Part shown: positions 1 through 9,004 of the stretch, one piece after another
Numbering within the stretch: the stretch's first letter is position 1
How the letters are laid out: every line of letters starts with the position of its first letter
Assembly: GCA_026636295.1 (NCBI GenBank)
Contig: CP089461.1
Coordinates: 186,001-250,000, forward strand
Length of the DNA: 64,000 nucleotides
Source: Medakamo hakoo
Lineage: Eukaryota > Chlorophyta > Trebouxiophyceae > Coccomyxaceae
Reading direction: 5' to 3'
Notes under the pieces: generated by a model
The model's database searches: none
What the model was told of the DNA's origin: nothing
What the model saw: only the letters and a program-made list of their open reading frames with translations
Translations under genes and position numbers: made by a program

Positions 1-26
1 CCTCCCGTCCCGCCCGCCATCCTCAC

Positions 27-744
27 CTTCCGCATGTCCAGCGCGTCTTCCTCGCCGGAGTAGTAGCCCTTCACCCGCCGGTACGTGACGTAGCCCAGCT
101 GTGCCCGTTTTCGGGGTGTGTGCGGTGCGTTGTGCCTTGAGGTGAGAACCCCCATTTTTTTTTCCCGGTCTCCATTCAGCCACCCATCCGTCTGCCCCGT
201 CCACACACTGTGTGTCCGCCCCGCCTCACCTTTTCGTACATGCGGATCGCCGCCGCATTGGACGCCCGCACAAACAGGTCGACGTAGTACGCGTCATGGG
301 CTTCCGCACTGACTTTCTCCAGGGCGGCCATGAGGGCGGCGGCCAGGCCGCGGCGGCGGTGGGAGGGCGCGACGGCCAGGGCTGTGACGTGGCCGTGCCA
401 CTCCCTGCCCTTCCCCTCGACTTTGCCCAGCACGTAACCCGCCACGCAGCCGCCCGCGCCTTCCACCGCCAGGCAGCACTCGGGCCAGCGGGCCAGGTAG
501 TTCAGGTAGAAGCCCAGGTTGTACTGTTGACGGCAGGGGACAAGGATGAGAGTGGTGGGGAGTGTGTGGGGGGTGCGGGCAGGAAGGAGGGCGTGCGCGA
601 GCGAGCGCCGCGTGCATGAAAAAATGCAGGCCGCGCCCCGAAAAGGCGCCGATCCTCCCTCAAATTCACCGTTTCTGTGTAGCGGTCCAAGTTGACGGCA
701 TTGAATGCTAAGAGGTCGTCCGGCGTAAAAGGCCGGATCCTCAT
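27..744 (-). CDS. NAA20: N-alpha-acetyltransferase 20, NatB catalytic subunit (partial, three exons visible)
   Basis: Catalytic subunit of the NatB complex, which acetylates nascent proteins starting Met-Asp, Met-Glu or Met-Asn at the ribosome. Exons read 670-744, 230-523 and 27-98, each bounded by GT-AG and in phase. The start MRIRPFTPDDLLAFN matches the NAA20 N-terminus, where most of the family reads IRPF..DDL..FN.. . The GNAT core follows: EWHGHVTALAVAP, the acetyl-CoA loop RRRGLAAALM, then VDLFVRASNAAAIRMYEKLGY and YYSGEEDALDMRK. About 147 residues are visible against about 178 in the family; a donor at 26 shows the remainder lies off the left edge. The start is the only ATG in this frame near the conserved N-terminus. 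Divergent from PAM16. Identity is firm from the residue pattern. Confidence 0.93.
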
Positions 745-1086
745 CTTTTTTGTCGGCCTGGCGTGCCCGCCGCTCGCGGCCGCACGAGTGTTTTTATGTG
801 CAGTGAGTGAGGCGAGCGGAGCGCCGGAGCGGGAGCACAGCAACAAAACGAAGAGAGAGAGGGCTGCGTGCACCTGTGCGTCCCACTCTCGCCTGGCCCT
901 GTGCGCGCGAGCGCCTGCACGGTCTCTACCCCACGGCTGCAAGGCCGTCCGGAGGAAACAGGGCACGGCTCGCCGAGCGCCTCCCCTTTTCTCGGCGCCG
1001 CCGCACCGCTCGCTGGCCGCTGGCCGCATTCAGCGTGCCGCACGCCACGCACACCCCGTCCATCCATCCTCATACACTGCTGACCG
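745..1086. promoter_or_regulatory. Shared intergenic region between NAA20 and PAM16
   Basis: 342 bases separate the start codons of two divergent genes, so both promoters and 5' leaders must lie here. The stretch holds no convincing coding frame. I see no TATA box or recognisable operator; the base composition is somewhat less G-rich than the flanking exons. Its role as a two-way promoter is inferred from position only. Confidence 0.5.
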
Positions 1087-1791
1087 ATGGTGCGTGGCCA
1101 TGTGCTGTCAACCATGGAGATTGCGTGCGTGGGATGCGGCGTCGTCCCGGGCGGGCGCGTGGAGCGCCGGGGTTGCCCCTCGCAACCAGCGCCAGCGCGC
1201 TCACAGACCACCGACCTCCTGCACCCCCCCTCCCCCCCCCCAAAAAAAACTCCAGGCCGCCCGCGTCCTGGCCAACCTGCTCGTCGCCGGGGCGGGCGTC
1301 CTTATCAGGGCTGGGACGCAAGCGTACAAGCAGGCGTTGATCAGTGCGTGTTTTTGGCGGCGGGTGGGGGGCTGGGACGCGCGTGCCCTCTTTCAACATC
1401 TCCCGAAGCTGAGCGCCCCCACCACCACCACCACCACCACCCACCAGACGCCTCCAAAACGGGCGCCGCCCAGGAAGCCGCGTCCTCCGCCTCCACCGCC
1501 GCGTCCGCCAAAGCCGGCATGGCGCTCGAGGAGGCGCACAAGATCCTCGGCACGCGGCCCGGCGCGTCGCGGGAGGAGCTGCTGCGGCGGGCGACGCACC
1601 TGTTTCGGGCGAACGACGAGGCCGGCTCGTTTTACCTGACGTCCAAGGTGTACCGGGCCCGGGAACGCATAGAGATGGAGGTCGGCCCCCTGGAGGAGGG
1701 CGCCGGGGGTGGGGGAGGGAGTGGAGGAGGGGGCGCGGGCGGAGGAGGGGGGGCGCCGCCGTCCGGCCCACCCGGCCAGGTGGGAACGTGA
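1087..1791 (+). CDS. PAM16: PAM16/TIM16, J-like subunit of the mitochondrial import motor
   Basis: Inner-membrane J-like protein that holds PAM18 and regulates mtHsp70 at the TIM23 channel. Exons read 1087-1089, 1256-1343 and 1448-1791 and give about 144 residues. The first exon is only the ATG; the intron begins immediately after it. Joined, the protein starts MAARVLANLLVAGAGVLIRA and continues QAYKQALINASKTGAAQEA, matching plant PAM16. The J-like domain (LEEAHKILG...RATHLFRANDEAGSFYLTSKVYRARERI) lacks the HPD motif, as expected for PAM16 and unlike PAM18. The tail is Gly-rich. The end is taken as the TGA at 1789-1791; splicing of a donor at GGCCAG/GTGGGA to an AG near 1866 would give an alternative short tail. 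No other ATG gives the conserved N-terminus. Confidence 0.88.
   Translation: MVRGHVLSTMEIACVGCGVVPGGRVERRGCPSQPAPARSQTTDLLHPPSPPPKKTPGRPRPGQPARRRGGRPYQGWDASVQAGVDQCVFLAAGGGLGRACPLSTSPEAERPHHHHHHHPPDASKTGAAQEAASSASTAASAKAGMALEEAHKILGTRPGASREELLRRATHLFRANDEAGSFYLTSKVYRARERIEMEVGPLEEGAGGGGGSGGGGAGGGGGAPPSGPPGQVGT
1419..1446. repeat. (CAC)n microsatellite at an intron end
   Basis: About eight CAC/ACC units lie at the 3' end of PAM16 intron 2 and run straight into the acceptor CAG at 1445-1447. They stand where a pyrimidine tract would be expected and contain no T. Confidence 0.8.
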
Positions 1792-1927
1792 GAGGGGCGG
1801 GACGGCTTGCTGCCCCCTCCGCCCGCGCTTTCGTTTTTCTTCCCCTGTGTTTCCCCCCCGGACAGCTCCGGCGTGTGTGCGTGTGTTAGTGAGAGAGAAA
1901 ACCCCCGTGTTTTTATTTTTTACCTTG

Positions 1928-2668
1928 TCAGTCGCTGTCCCAGCTGAGCGCCCCGCCGCTCCCTCCAGCCCGCCGCCCCCCGCCGCCGGGCCGCCACCCT
2001 GCCAGCGCCTCCCGCACCGCCGCCGGAATCCGCCGCGGTTTGTACGCCCCGTCCAGCGACACCACCGTCGCCGTCGCGGCCACGACCACGGCGCCCGGCC
2101 CCAGCCCCGCCGCCGCGCTCGCCCGCCCCGGCGCCACGAGTTCCACGCGCTGCTCGCACACGAGCCGCGCGGGCGTGGCCCGCGCCAGCCGCACCCCCGC
2201 CCGGCACACGTCGCCCGACCGGGCGGGGGCCACGAATTTTATGGCAAACTCCGACAGGGCCAACGCGCCCGTCGACGCCGCGTCCACGGCGTTGAGCCCC
2301 GTCTCCGCCAGGAATTCGTGGCGGGCGTGCTCACACCAGCACGAGTACACGGCGTTGTTGACGACGCCGTAGGCGTCGAGCTCGTAGTCGCGGACGGGGA
2401 TGGTGGACCAGTGGAACGGGCGGGCCTGGTCGTCGGACGGCGGGCGGTCTGGGGGCGGCGGACCGTCGGCGCCGCCTCCTCTTGGCGTGGCGGCGGCCAG
2501 GGTCGTTGGCGTGGGGTCCCGGAGAGACCGGCGCGGAGCATCGCGCCGGCAGCCCGGCACGCCCGCCCGGCCGATGGACAGCACCGCCGCCTTTGGCAGT
2601 CCACCACAGCGGGACCAACATGCCGGCGCAGGTGCAGCCGACGAACGGAGTGCGACGGAATGTGTCAT
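1928..2668 (-). CDS. Hot-dog acyl-ACP/acyl-CoA thioesterase (4HBT family, plastid ALT-like)
   Basis: Predicted thioesterase that hydrolyses fatty acyl-ACP or acyl-CoA; the closest family by pattern is the small plastid ALT/ATL thioesterases of plants. Single exon, 246 residues. The first about 85 residues (MTHSVALRSS...) are Ala/Arg/Pro-rich without acidic runs, consistent with a transit peptide. The single hot-dog domain follows: VRDYELDAYGVVNNAVY carries the 4HBT Asp and the G-x-VNN helix start, then EHARHEFLAETGL, and strands around EFAIKFVAPARSGD and RLVCEQRVELVAPG. The start at 2668 is the ATG that leaves a plausible transit peptide; the frame is open further upstream without support. 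Convergent with PAM16 and divergent, 131 bases away, from the WD40 gene. The substrate cannot be read from sequence. Confidence 0.82.
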   Translation of the reverse strand: MTHSVALRSSAAPAPACWSRCGGLPKAAVLSIGRAGVPGCRRDAPRRSLRDPTPTTLAAATPRGGGADGPPPPDRPPSDDQARPFHWSTIPVRDYELDAYGVVNNAVYSCWCEHARHEFLAETGLNAVDAASTGALALSEFAIKFVAPARSGDVCRAGVRLARATPARLVCEQRVELVAPGRASAAAGLGPGAVVVAATATVVSLDGAYKPRRIPAAVREALAGWRPGGGGRRAGGSGGALSWDSD

Positions 2669-2799
2669 CCTTGGACGCCGGCGTGCCCAGCGCGCGTCAC
2701 GCGGCGAGACCGTCGTAAAAAAAAAGAAGTCGACCACCAGGAGACCCCCACCCCACCACAGTCTTGTATTCACCCCCTTGCACACACACCCCACCACCC
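2669..2799. promoter_or_regulatory. Short divergent promoter, thioesterase / WD40 protein
   Basis: Only 131 bases lie between the two opposed start codons. No defined motif is visible apart from a run of A at 2717-2726. Function is inferred from gene orientation. Confidence 0.45.
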
Positions 2800-4966
2800 A
2801 TGGCCCCACCGGGCGCCCGGCGCGGCCCTCCGGGCAGGGGCGGAGGCCCGTCCGCGCCGCCTTCCACCGCCGCCGCCGCCCACCACCCGGGTGGCCCGCC
2901 GCCGCCCGCGTTCGTCTCGCACGACGCGACGCTCGCGCGCCCGACCTCCATCGCCCACTGGCAGCTGCGCGACCTCGTCGCCTGCCCCTCCGTGGAGGGC
3001 GAACTCTACGTGGTGCGGCACTGCGCCACGCTGCGCCACGACATCGGGACGGGCAAGGTGCGAGGAGGGGGAGGGGAGGGGGCGGACGGGAGTGTGGAGG
3101 GTGAGGGAAACAAAAAAACGCGCCGAAGCGCGCGCGCGCGCGGCGCGCGCGCGCCTCTTGGCCTCCTCCGTCGCGGCGGGGCGCGCCCGGACGCGCCCGC
3201 CTCCTCGCGCCCTCGCCCCCTCGCCTGGGGAGGCTGCGTGTCTGGTACCTTCGCGCGAGGGCAAAGCGCGGGCCGGCACCCCCCTGCCTCGCCGCCAGCC
3301 GGCCCGGCTGTCGCCCGCACCGAAAACGAAAAACCTCGGCACGAGGAAACGCCTGCAACGCCGGCGTGCGGCACCACATGCGCCCGCTGGCCGCGCGACC
3401 ACACGTCACACAGAGAGCGGACTGTGTTGCGGGCGCGCTGGCGGTGTGGAAAGAGGCGCGCCCTGCCCCTAGTTGGGCGCATGGGCCGGCGCGTCGGGTC
3501 GGGCGCTCAAAAAACGCTCCCTCTCCCAAAAAAAAAAAAACAGTCCACCGTCGTCCAGGCCTTGCCCTTTGCGCCGACCTCCTTCTGCGTGGGTCACGGC
3601 GTCATTGCGGCGGGAGGTCAGCACGGCCAGGTGAGTGGGTGTGGTGGGAGGGAGAGAAGGGGGGCGGGGCGTCGAATGCCCCCCCCCCCCCGACTCGGTG
3701 CTCACGCCCGACCACCGACCCACTCTCACGCCCACCCACACGCCCCACCAGCTCGACTGCCGCCGCCTGGCCGACGGGTCCTCCCTCATCCGAGGCGCGT
3801 CCGGCGGCTCCGTCAACAACGCGCTCGCCCTGGCGCCCGGGCCGGCGCCCGGGGCCGGGCCGCTCCTGTACGCGTGCAACAACGACTGCACCGTCCGCGT
3901 CTTCGCCCTGCCGCCGCCGCCGCCGCCGCCGCCGCCGTCCGAGCCCGGCCCACAGTCGCGCGGCGGTGGTGGTGGTGGTGTCGCGCAGCGCAGCTCGGAC
4001 GGCGGCGGCGGGACGTCCGGCGTCACGGCGCCGCCGTCGCCGTCCGGGCGGGAGGACGGCGGCGGCGGAGGCCGGTGGTGGTGCGCGGAGGAGGAGGACG
4101 CTGACATGGACGGCGGAGACGACGACGCGCCCGGCGCGGCGAGCGCGGACGAAAACGACGGCGGCGCGTTCAATGCCGCCGACCCGACGGGCTGGGGGGC
4201 GGCGTCGTCGCCGCGTGATTTCGACGGACAAGCCGCCCGGCTGCCACCCCCGCCACCGTCGCTCGGCCTGCGGCCGGCCACCGGCCGCCGCCGGCCGTCC
4301 ACCGCCGAAGCCGCGCGCGCGGCCCGGGCGCGGGCCGCCGCCCCGCTGACGGTCGTGCGGTGCCTGGACCCCGTGAATTACTGCGCGGTCGGTCCGGCGG
4401 GCGCCGGCGGAGGCGACGGCGCGGCGGACGGCGACGGCGCGACCCCCTCCACCCCCGCCTCCCGCTGGCTGGCCACCGTCGGCGACTGCCCGGCCGTCAC
4501 CCTGCACGCGCCCGCTGAAGCAGGCTACGTCACGTCCACGGTGTGGAACGACGTCTTTGAAGACGCGGGCATGGCGGTCGCCTGGGCGCCCGGCGGCCGG
4601 CTGCTGGCGGCGGCGGGCCAGGACGGGACGGTCGTGGCGCTCGACCCGCGCGCGCCCCGCACGCCGCTCGCCCGCCTGCGGACGCGGGGCGCCGCCCGCG
4701 CCCTGAAGTTCGCGCCCGGCCCCGCCGACTTGCTCGCCGTCACCGAACACGACTCCGCCGTCCACATCGTGGACGCGCGCACGTGGGGCGCCGCCCAGGT
4801 CGTCCGCTTCGGCGGCGCCGACGGCGCGCCCCGCCACGTCAGCGGGGCGGCCTTCGCGCCCGGGACGGGCTCCAAACTGTATGTGGGGCTGGAGGGCGCG
4901 GGCATCGCCCAGTTCAGCGTCGATGTGGCCGGGCGGTGCTGCGTGGCCGAGTGGGGCGCGCGGTGA
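2800..4966 (+). CDS. WD40-repeat protein resembling plant At1g36070 / DUF2415-type proteins
   Basis: Exons 2800-3057, 3544-3630 and 3752-4966, all phase 0, give about 519 residues. Exon 1 ends DIGTGK, exon 2 is STVVQALPFAPTSFCVGHGV...GGQHGQ, exon 3 begins LDCRRLADGSSLIRGASG. Beta-propeller strands are recognisable by their hydrophobic-Asp-Trp-like pattern: LLYACNNDCTVRVFALP (about residue 150), VWNDVFEDAGMAVAWAPGGR, LLAAAGQDGTVVALDPR, DLLAVTEHDSAVHIVDART and KLYVGLEGAGIAQFSVDV. A disordered Gly/Asp-rich insert of about 100 residues interrupts the propeller around residues 165-290. The family has no firmly established role; a scaffold function is the usual inference. Intron 1 (486 bases) ends in a 13-A run directly before the acceptor CAG. 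Confidence 0.7.
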
Positions 4967-5306
4967 GAGAGAGGGCCCCTGGGGCCCGCGCGGGCCCCAG
5001 GGCGGCGGCGCGCCCGTCGCCGGGTCCGGCCGAGCGACGAGGGAGGGAGGGAGTGAGGTGGGGCGGGGATGGGATGGGAGGGAGGGGCGGGACACGCCCT
5101 CCCGGCACCCTCCGCGCTGCGCGCGATCCGGTGTTTTGTTGTGCCGTCGAGTCTGGGGTGGGAGTGTGTGGGTGTGTGTGTACGTGTACCGTGTTCTTTT
5201 TGAGAGAGTGACAGTCTGTGTGTGTGAACCGAAATGAGACAAGCGCCCAAAACGTTTTTTGTTTCTTTTCGACAGGGAAAAGGAAAATCTCTCTAAAAAT
5301 AGGGCT
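4967..5306. other. Convergent 3' region
   Basis: 340 bases between the stop codons of two convergent genes. The left part is G-rich and the right part (about 5225-5310) is clearly richer in A and T, fitting the 3' untranslated region of the minus-strand gene. No gene or stable RNA is recognised. Confidence 0.4.
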
Positions 5307-8060
5307 CTACTCTCTCCTGACCGGCCGCACAAACACGACCGTTTCCCCGCCGCCCACGCCTGACACGGACGCGCCGATGCCGCGTGGCGCGCGCAGCAGG
5401 CCGCCGCCCGCCGCCGCGGGTGGGGCCCGCCCGCCGGACGCCACGCGCAGGGCCGCGGCCTCGAAGTCGGCCGCGTCGCCGCCGCCGCCGCCGTCGCCAT
5501 CGCCGGGCGCCAGGCGGCACCACGTGGGCGGCAGCAGGGCCGACCGGGGCAGGCCGTGGACGGTGGACGACGTGGAGTTGACGTCGCCGCCCAGGGCTTT
5601 GCGCGACGCGGACGCCGGGACGTCGGACGGGCCGTCGCCGCCCGCCCCGCCCGACGGCAGGTGCAGGCGCCGGGTCAGGGCCGCCCACCGCGCGCCGCAC
5701 GCCGGCCCGGCGTGCGAGGCCTGCGTGTAGCCCAGCGCCGCCATGCGGGCGACGAGGGCGGCCGCACCGCCGACGCCGACGCCGGCTCCCGTCCCGTCGG
5801 CGGCGGCGGCGGCGGCGGCGGCCAGCGACGAGGCGTGGACTTCAACGACGACGGCCGCGGGCGGGGCCGGGCCGGAGAGTGTGGCGGCCAGCCCCTCCAG
5901 CACGGCGGCCTCCCACCCGGGCGCCGAGATGCGGACGGCGCCGACGCGCGTGCCCACCGGGACGAGAGCGTCGCCCGTCGTGCGCAGCGCGGAGTGCGCG
6001 CACGGCGCGCTGGGCGGGCGGGAGGAGCCGGCGGCCCAGGGCGCGGGGAAGCCGCGCGCGCCGTCCGGGAAGGCGCCGTCCGCGCCGCCGCCGCGGGGGG
6101 GCCGGGGGGCGGCGCCGGCGCGGCCGACGGCGGGCCGCCGCCGTCGCCGGTGGGTCCCCACCGCCGGCCAGGGCTGCCGGCCGACGGCGGGGCGGCCGGC
6201 GACGGCGCCAGCTCGGCCGGGTCGGGGAGGCAGACCCGCCCGCCCGCGTCGGCCGGCCCGCCGACCGCCGTGCCCGCGTGCAGCGTCACCCGGTCGCCAA
6301 AGCCGTTGTAAGCGATGCCGGCGGCCAGGGCGGCGGCCGACGCAGGCCCGGCTTCGGACGCGATGACGGCGTGGCCCGCGGCGGCGGCGGCGAGGCTGGC
6401 CGCGCCGACGCCCGCGCCCAGGTCCAGGAGGACGCCGCCCCCCGCGCCCAGCGCGGCCAGCAGGGCGTCCGTGGCGGTGGGCCCCCGGGCGGGCGGTCCG
6501 CCGGGCTGCCAGGCGCCCCAGGCCGACAGGGCCGCCGCCGCGTCCTCGCCACCGACGGTCTCGCCCGCGCCCACGAGCGGGACGAGCAGCGCGTACGGCG
6601 TGGGGGGGGGCGGGGCGCTCCCGCCGCCGCCGCCGCCGCCGCCGCTGGCCGGGGGCACGGGCCAGACCGGGTACAGCCGCCCCGCCGGGTCGGGCTCCCC
6701 GCCCCGGACGACGGGCGCGGAGGAGGAGGGGGTGGGCGACTCGCCGCTCCCACTCCCGCCGCCGCCGCCGCCGCCCGAGGAGTGCGCCCAGGGCAGCCGG
6801 TTTTTCCAGCTGCCCAGGAAGTGGTGCAGCACCAGCACGCGCGGGTCGTCGGACGGCACGCCGTCGTACCCGCGCGGGTGGGCGCCCCAGGCCGCGCGCG
6901 GCAGCACCCGCACCGTCCAATCCCCGGCCCGGGAGCGCGACGACGCGGGCGTCCACTCGTCCGCCGCCGCCAGCACCGCGTCCGTCCACGCGCCCGGGCC
7001 CGTCCGCTCGAGCGTGTCCATGTTGAGGGACCGCGCCAGCGTCGCGTTGGCGTGGGCACGGATGTGGTCGCACACGCCCACCAGGGCGGGGTGGCCGGGC
7101 GCGCCCGCGAACACCCACTGCAACAGCTGGCGGGTGCGCGCGTAGGACCGGCCCGCCGCGCGGGCGGGCGACGGGAACTCGTTTTCCCAGCCGACGACCA
7201 GGGAGTCGGCCGGGTGGATCAGGTCGTCCAGCGGGGCCCGGCACTCCGTGTCGATGTCCGCGTACACGCCGCCGAGGCGCAGGACGACCAGGTACCGGAA
7301 AAAGTCGGCGCGCTCCACGTTTTTGGGGAGGGCCCGGTACGCGGCCGCGTACTGCGGGAACTCGCGGTCCACGAAGGCGGAGCAGGCCGCGTCGTCCCAG
7401 AACCGGACTTCCCAGCCCGGGTTGCGGTCCCGCCAGGACGCCATGAGCTTGGCGGCCTTGGGCGGCAGGGCGTCGGCCGACCGGTACGTCTGGTGGATGA
7501 TGCGGGGGATGCGGGTCGGGCGTGGGGGGACGTGGGCGGGCGGGCCGGCCGCCGCCGTGTCCGCCGCCGCGTCCGCCGTCGCCGCGGGCGCCGCCTCCAG
7601 TTCCGACAGGGCGGCCGACGACAGGGCGGCGGCGCCATCGTCCCGGATGACGGGTGGTGGAGGGGGCGGGAGGGCGGCAGGCGCGGAGACTGTTGTGTGT
7701 TGATGGCGTGGGTGGGTGGGTGGGTGGGGTGGGGTGAGGGAGGGAGGGTGCGCGTGCGCGTGCGCTGTCCCCCGCCGTAACTCACCCCCCCCCCCGCCGC
7801 TCCGACACGCCCCCGCTCGCAACGCCGCCCGCACCACCCTTCTCTCCCCGTCTCTCTCCCTCCCTCCCTCACCTCTCAGCGATGCGATGGCCTTCAAGTC
7901 CGCCAGCACGTCCCGCCGGGCGGCGCAGTGGGCCAGGCCCCGAGGGGAGAAGCCGCACGCCGCGCCGCGCAGGACGGCGGCCGACGCGCAGAGGAGCAGC
8001 GCGGCGCGCGCGGCGCGAGAGGCACGGGACGGCGACGACGGATGCCGGGGCGAGCCGCCG
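5307..8060 (-). CDS. OCH1-like glycosyltransferase (DXD, GT32 type) fused to a FkbM-like methyltransferase domain
   Basis: Likely Golgi enzyme with two domains. Exons: an upstream one ending at 7873, then 6162-7689 and 5307-6009; the last intron (6010-6161, 152 bases) removes what otherwise looks like a frame break. The glycosyltransferase part has IPRIIHQTY, NPGWEVRFWDD, then VERADFFRYLVVLRLGGVYADIDTE, where DID is the metal-binding DXD, and LVLHHFLGSWK. After a Gly/Ser linker a Rossmann fold follows: VLLDLGAGVGAASLA, VIASEAGP, NGFGDRVTLHAGTA, then GAVRISAPGWEAAVLEGL and AVVVEVHAS, the FkbM pattern. Upstream of exon 2 the frame reads ARAALLLCASAAVLRGAACG, a possible signal anchor. No in-frame ATG exists before a stop at 8414-8416, so a further 5' exon or a non-AUG start is needed; the right boundary here is approximate. 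Donor sugar and methyl acceptor are unknown. Confidence 0.72.
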
Positions 8061-9004
8061 CCGCCACCACCAGCCCCCGCCCCGCCCCGGCTCCTGCCAG
8101 AACCAGAGGGGGAGGGCGCGGCCGAGGTGGAGGGCGGGGAGAGTGTCGTTCCGGGGATGGGCGCGCCGCCGCAGCCAAGCAGCGGCGACGCTTCACCGCC
8201 GCCAGCCGAGGACGACGCGGTGCGCCGGTGGGCCGTGCCGCTCAGGTTCGAGAATGAGTCTGGGAAGGAGACGGGTGCAGAAGGGATGGCGTAAGAAAGG
8301 CGGGTCCGGGCGCCGGCGACGGATGGGTGTCGGCGCGCCGACGGCGCTGCGGCCGAACGGTCGAAAGAGCGCAGCAGGCGGGAGAGGGAGGGACACTGGC
8401 CGTTTTGTCGCGGTCAGAGAGGGGTGGCCAGCCTCCACCCGCCCGCATCCTCTTGTCCGAAGGCCTGGGCATCCACGACGGGGTCTGGAGGAGCCGGAAA
8501 GTGCGTGCCAGGCCCCCATCCGGGCTGCCGAAAAAAAAAAACACAGCAGCGGCGCGCCGCGCGCTCTCGCCGCATCAAACCCGCCCCCCGCCCTTCCGAA
8601 AGCACACTCACCGGCCGCCCGGGGCAAACCAGCGCCCTGGATGGGCGGCGGGCTCGCGCCTGCGCCGCCCATCGCGGAATAAAAAGGGTGTCCCCGTGTA
8701 CGGAGGCAGGGGAGAACCCCCCCGCTCTTATTTGGTCAGTGAGCAAGAGCGAGCGGCTCTGTCTCTCTCTCTCTCTCGACCTGCCCTCTCTCTAGCGCGC
8801 GCGCTTCATCCCTCCCCAGAAGAAAGACACAGAGAGAGAAGACAGAAACGATAAAAACTTTGCTAACACCTCGCGCACGCAGCCAAAAAAACACAGAACA
8901 GAAAAAACGCCGCCCGGCTCTCTCTCTCTCTGCTACCGCGAGCGCGAGCGCGCCACCGGCCCACTCCCCCACTCCCCACTCCCCTCCATCCCCCCGCCAC
9001 CACA
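8061..9004. other. Region between GT32-FkbM gene and CCR4
   Basis: About 940 bases between two minus-strand genes. The left part (to about 8416) stays open in the glycosyltransferase frame and may be coding or 5' leader. From about 8750 to 8960 the plus strand is a series of CT/TC runs and A-rich patches, as expected for the 3' untranslated region of CCR4. No independent gene is convincing; the frames here lack family motifs. Confidence 0.4.

Noticed and set aside
6010-6161. Apparent frame break between the glycosyltransferase and methyltransferase parts
   Set aside because: A 152-base GT-AG intron in correct phase explains it, so no frameshift or sequencing error is needed.
7690-7872. Introns as recent mobile introner copies
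   Set aside because: Although inverted repeats occur in several introns, no two introns in the window are near-identical and I saw no clear target duplication, so a mobile origin is left as a hypothesis only.
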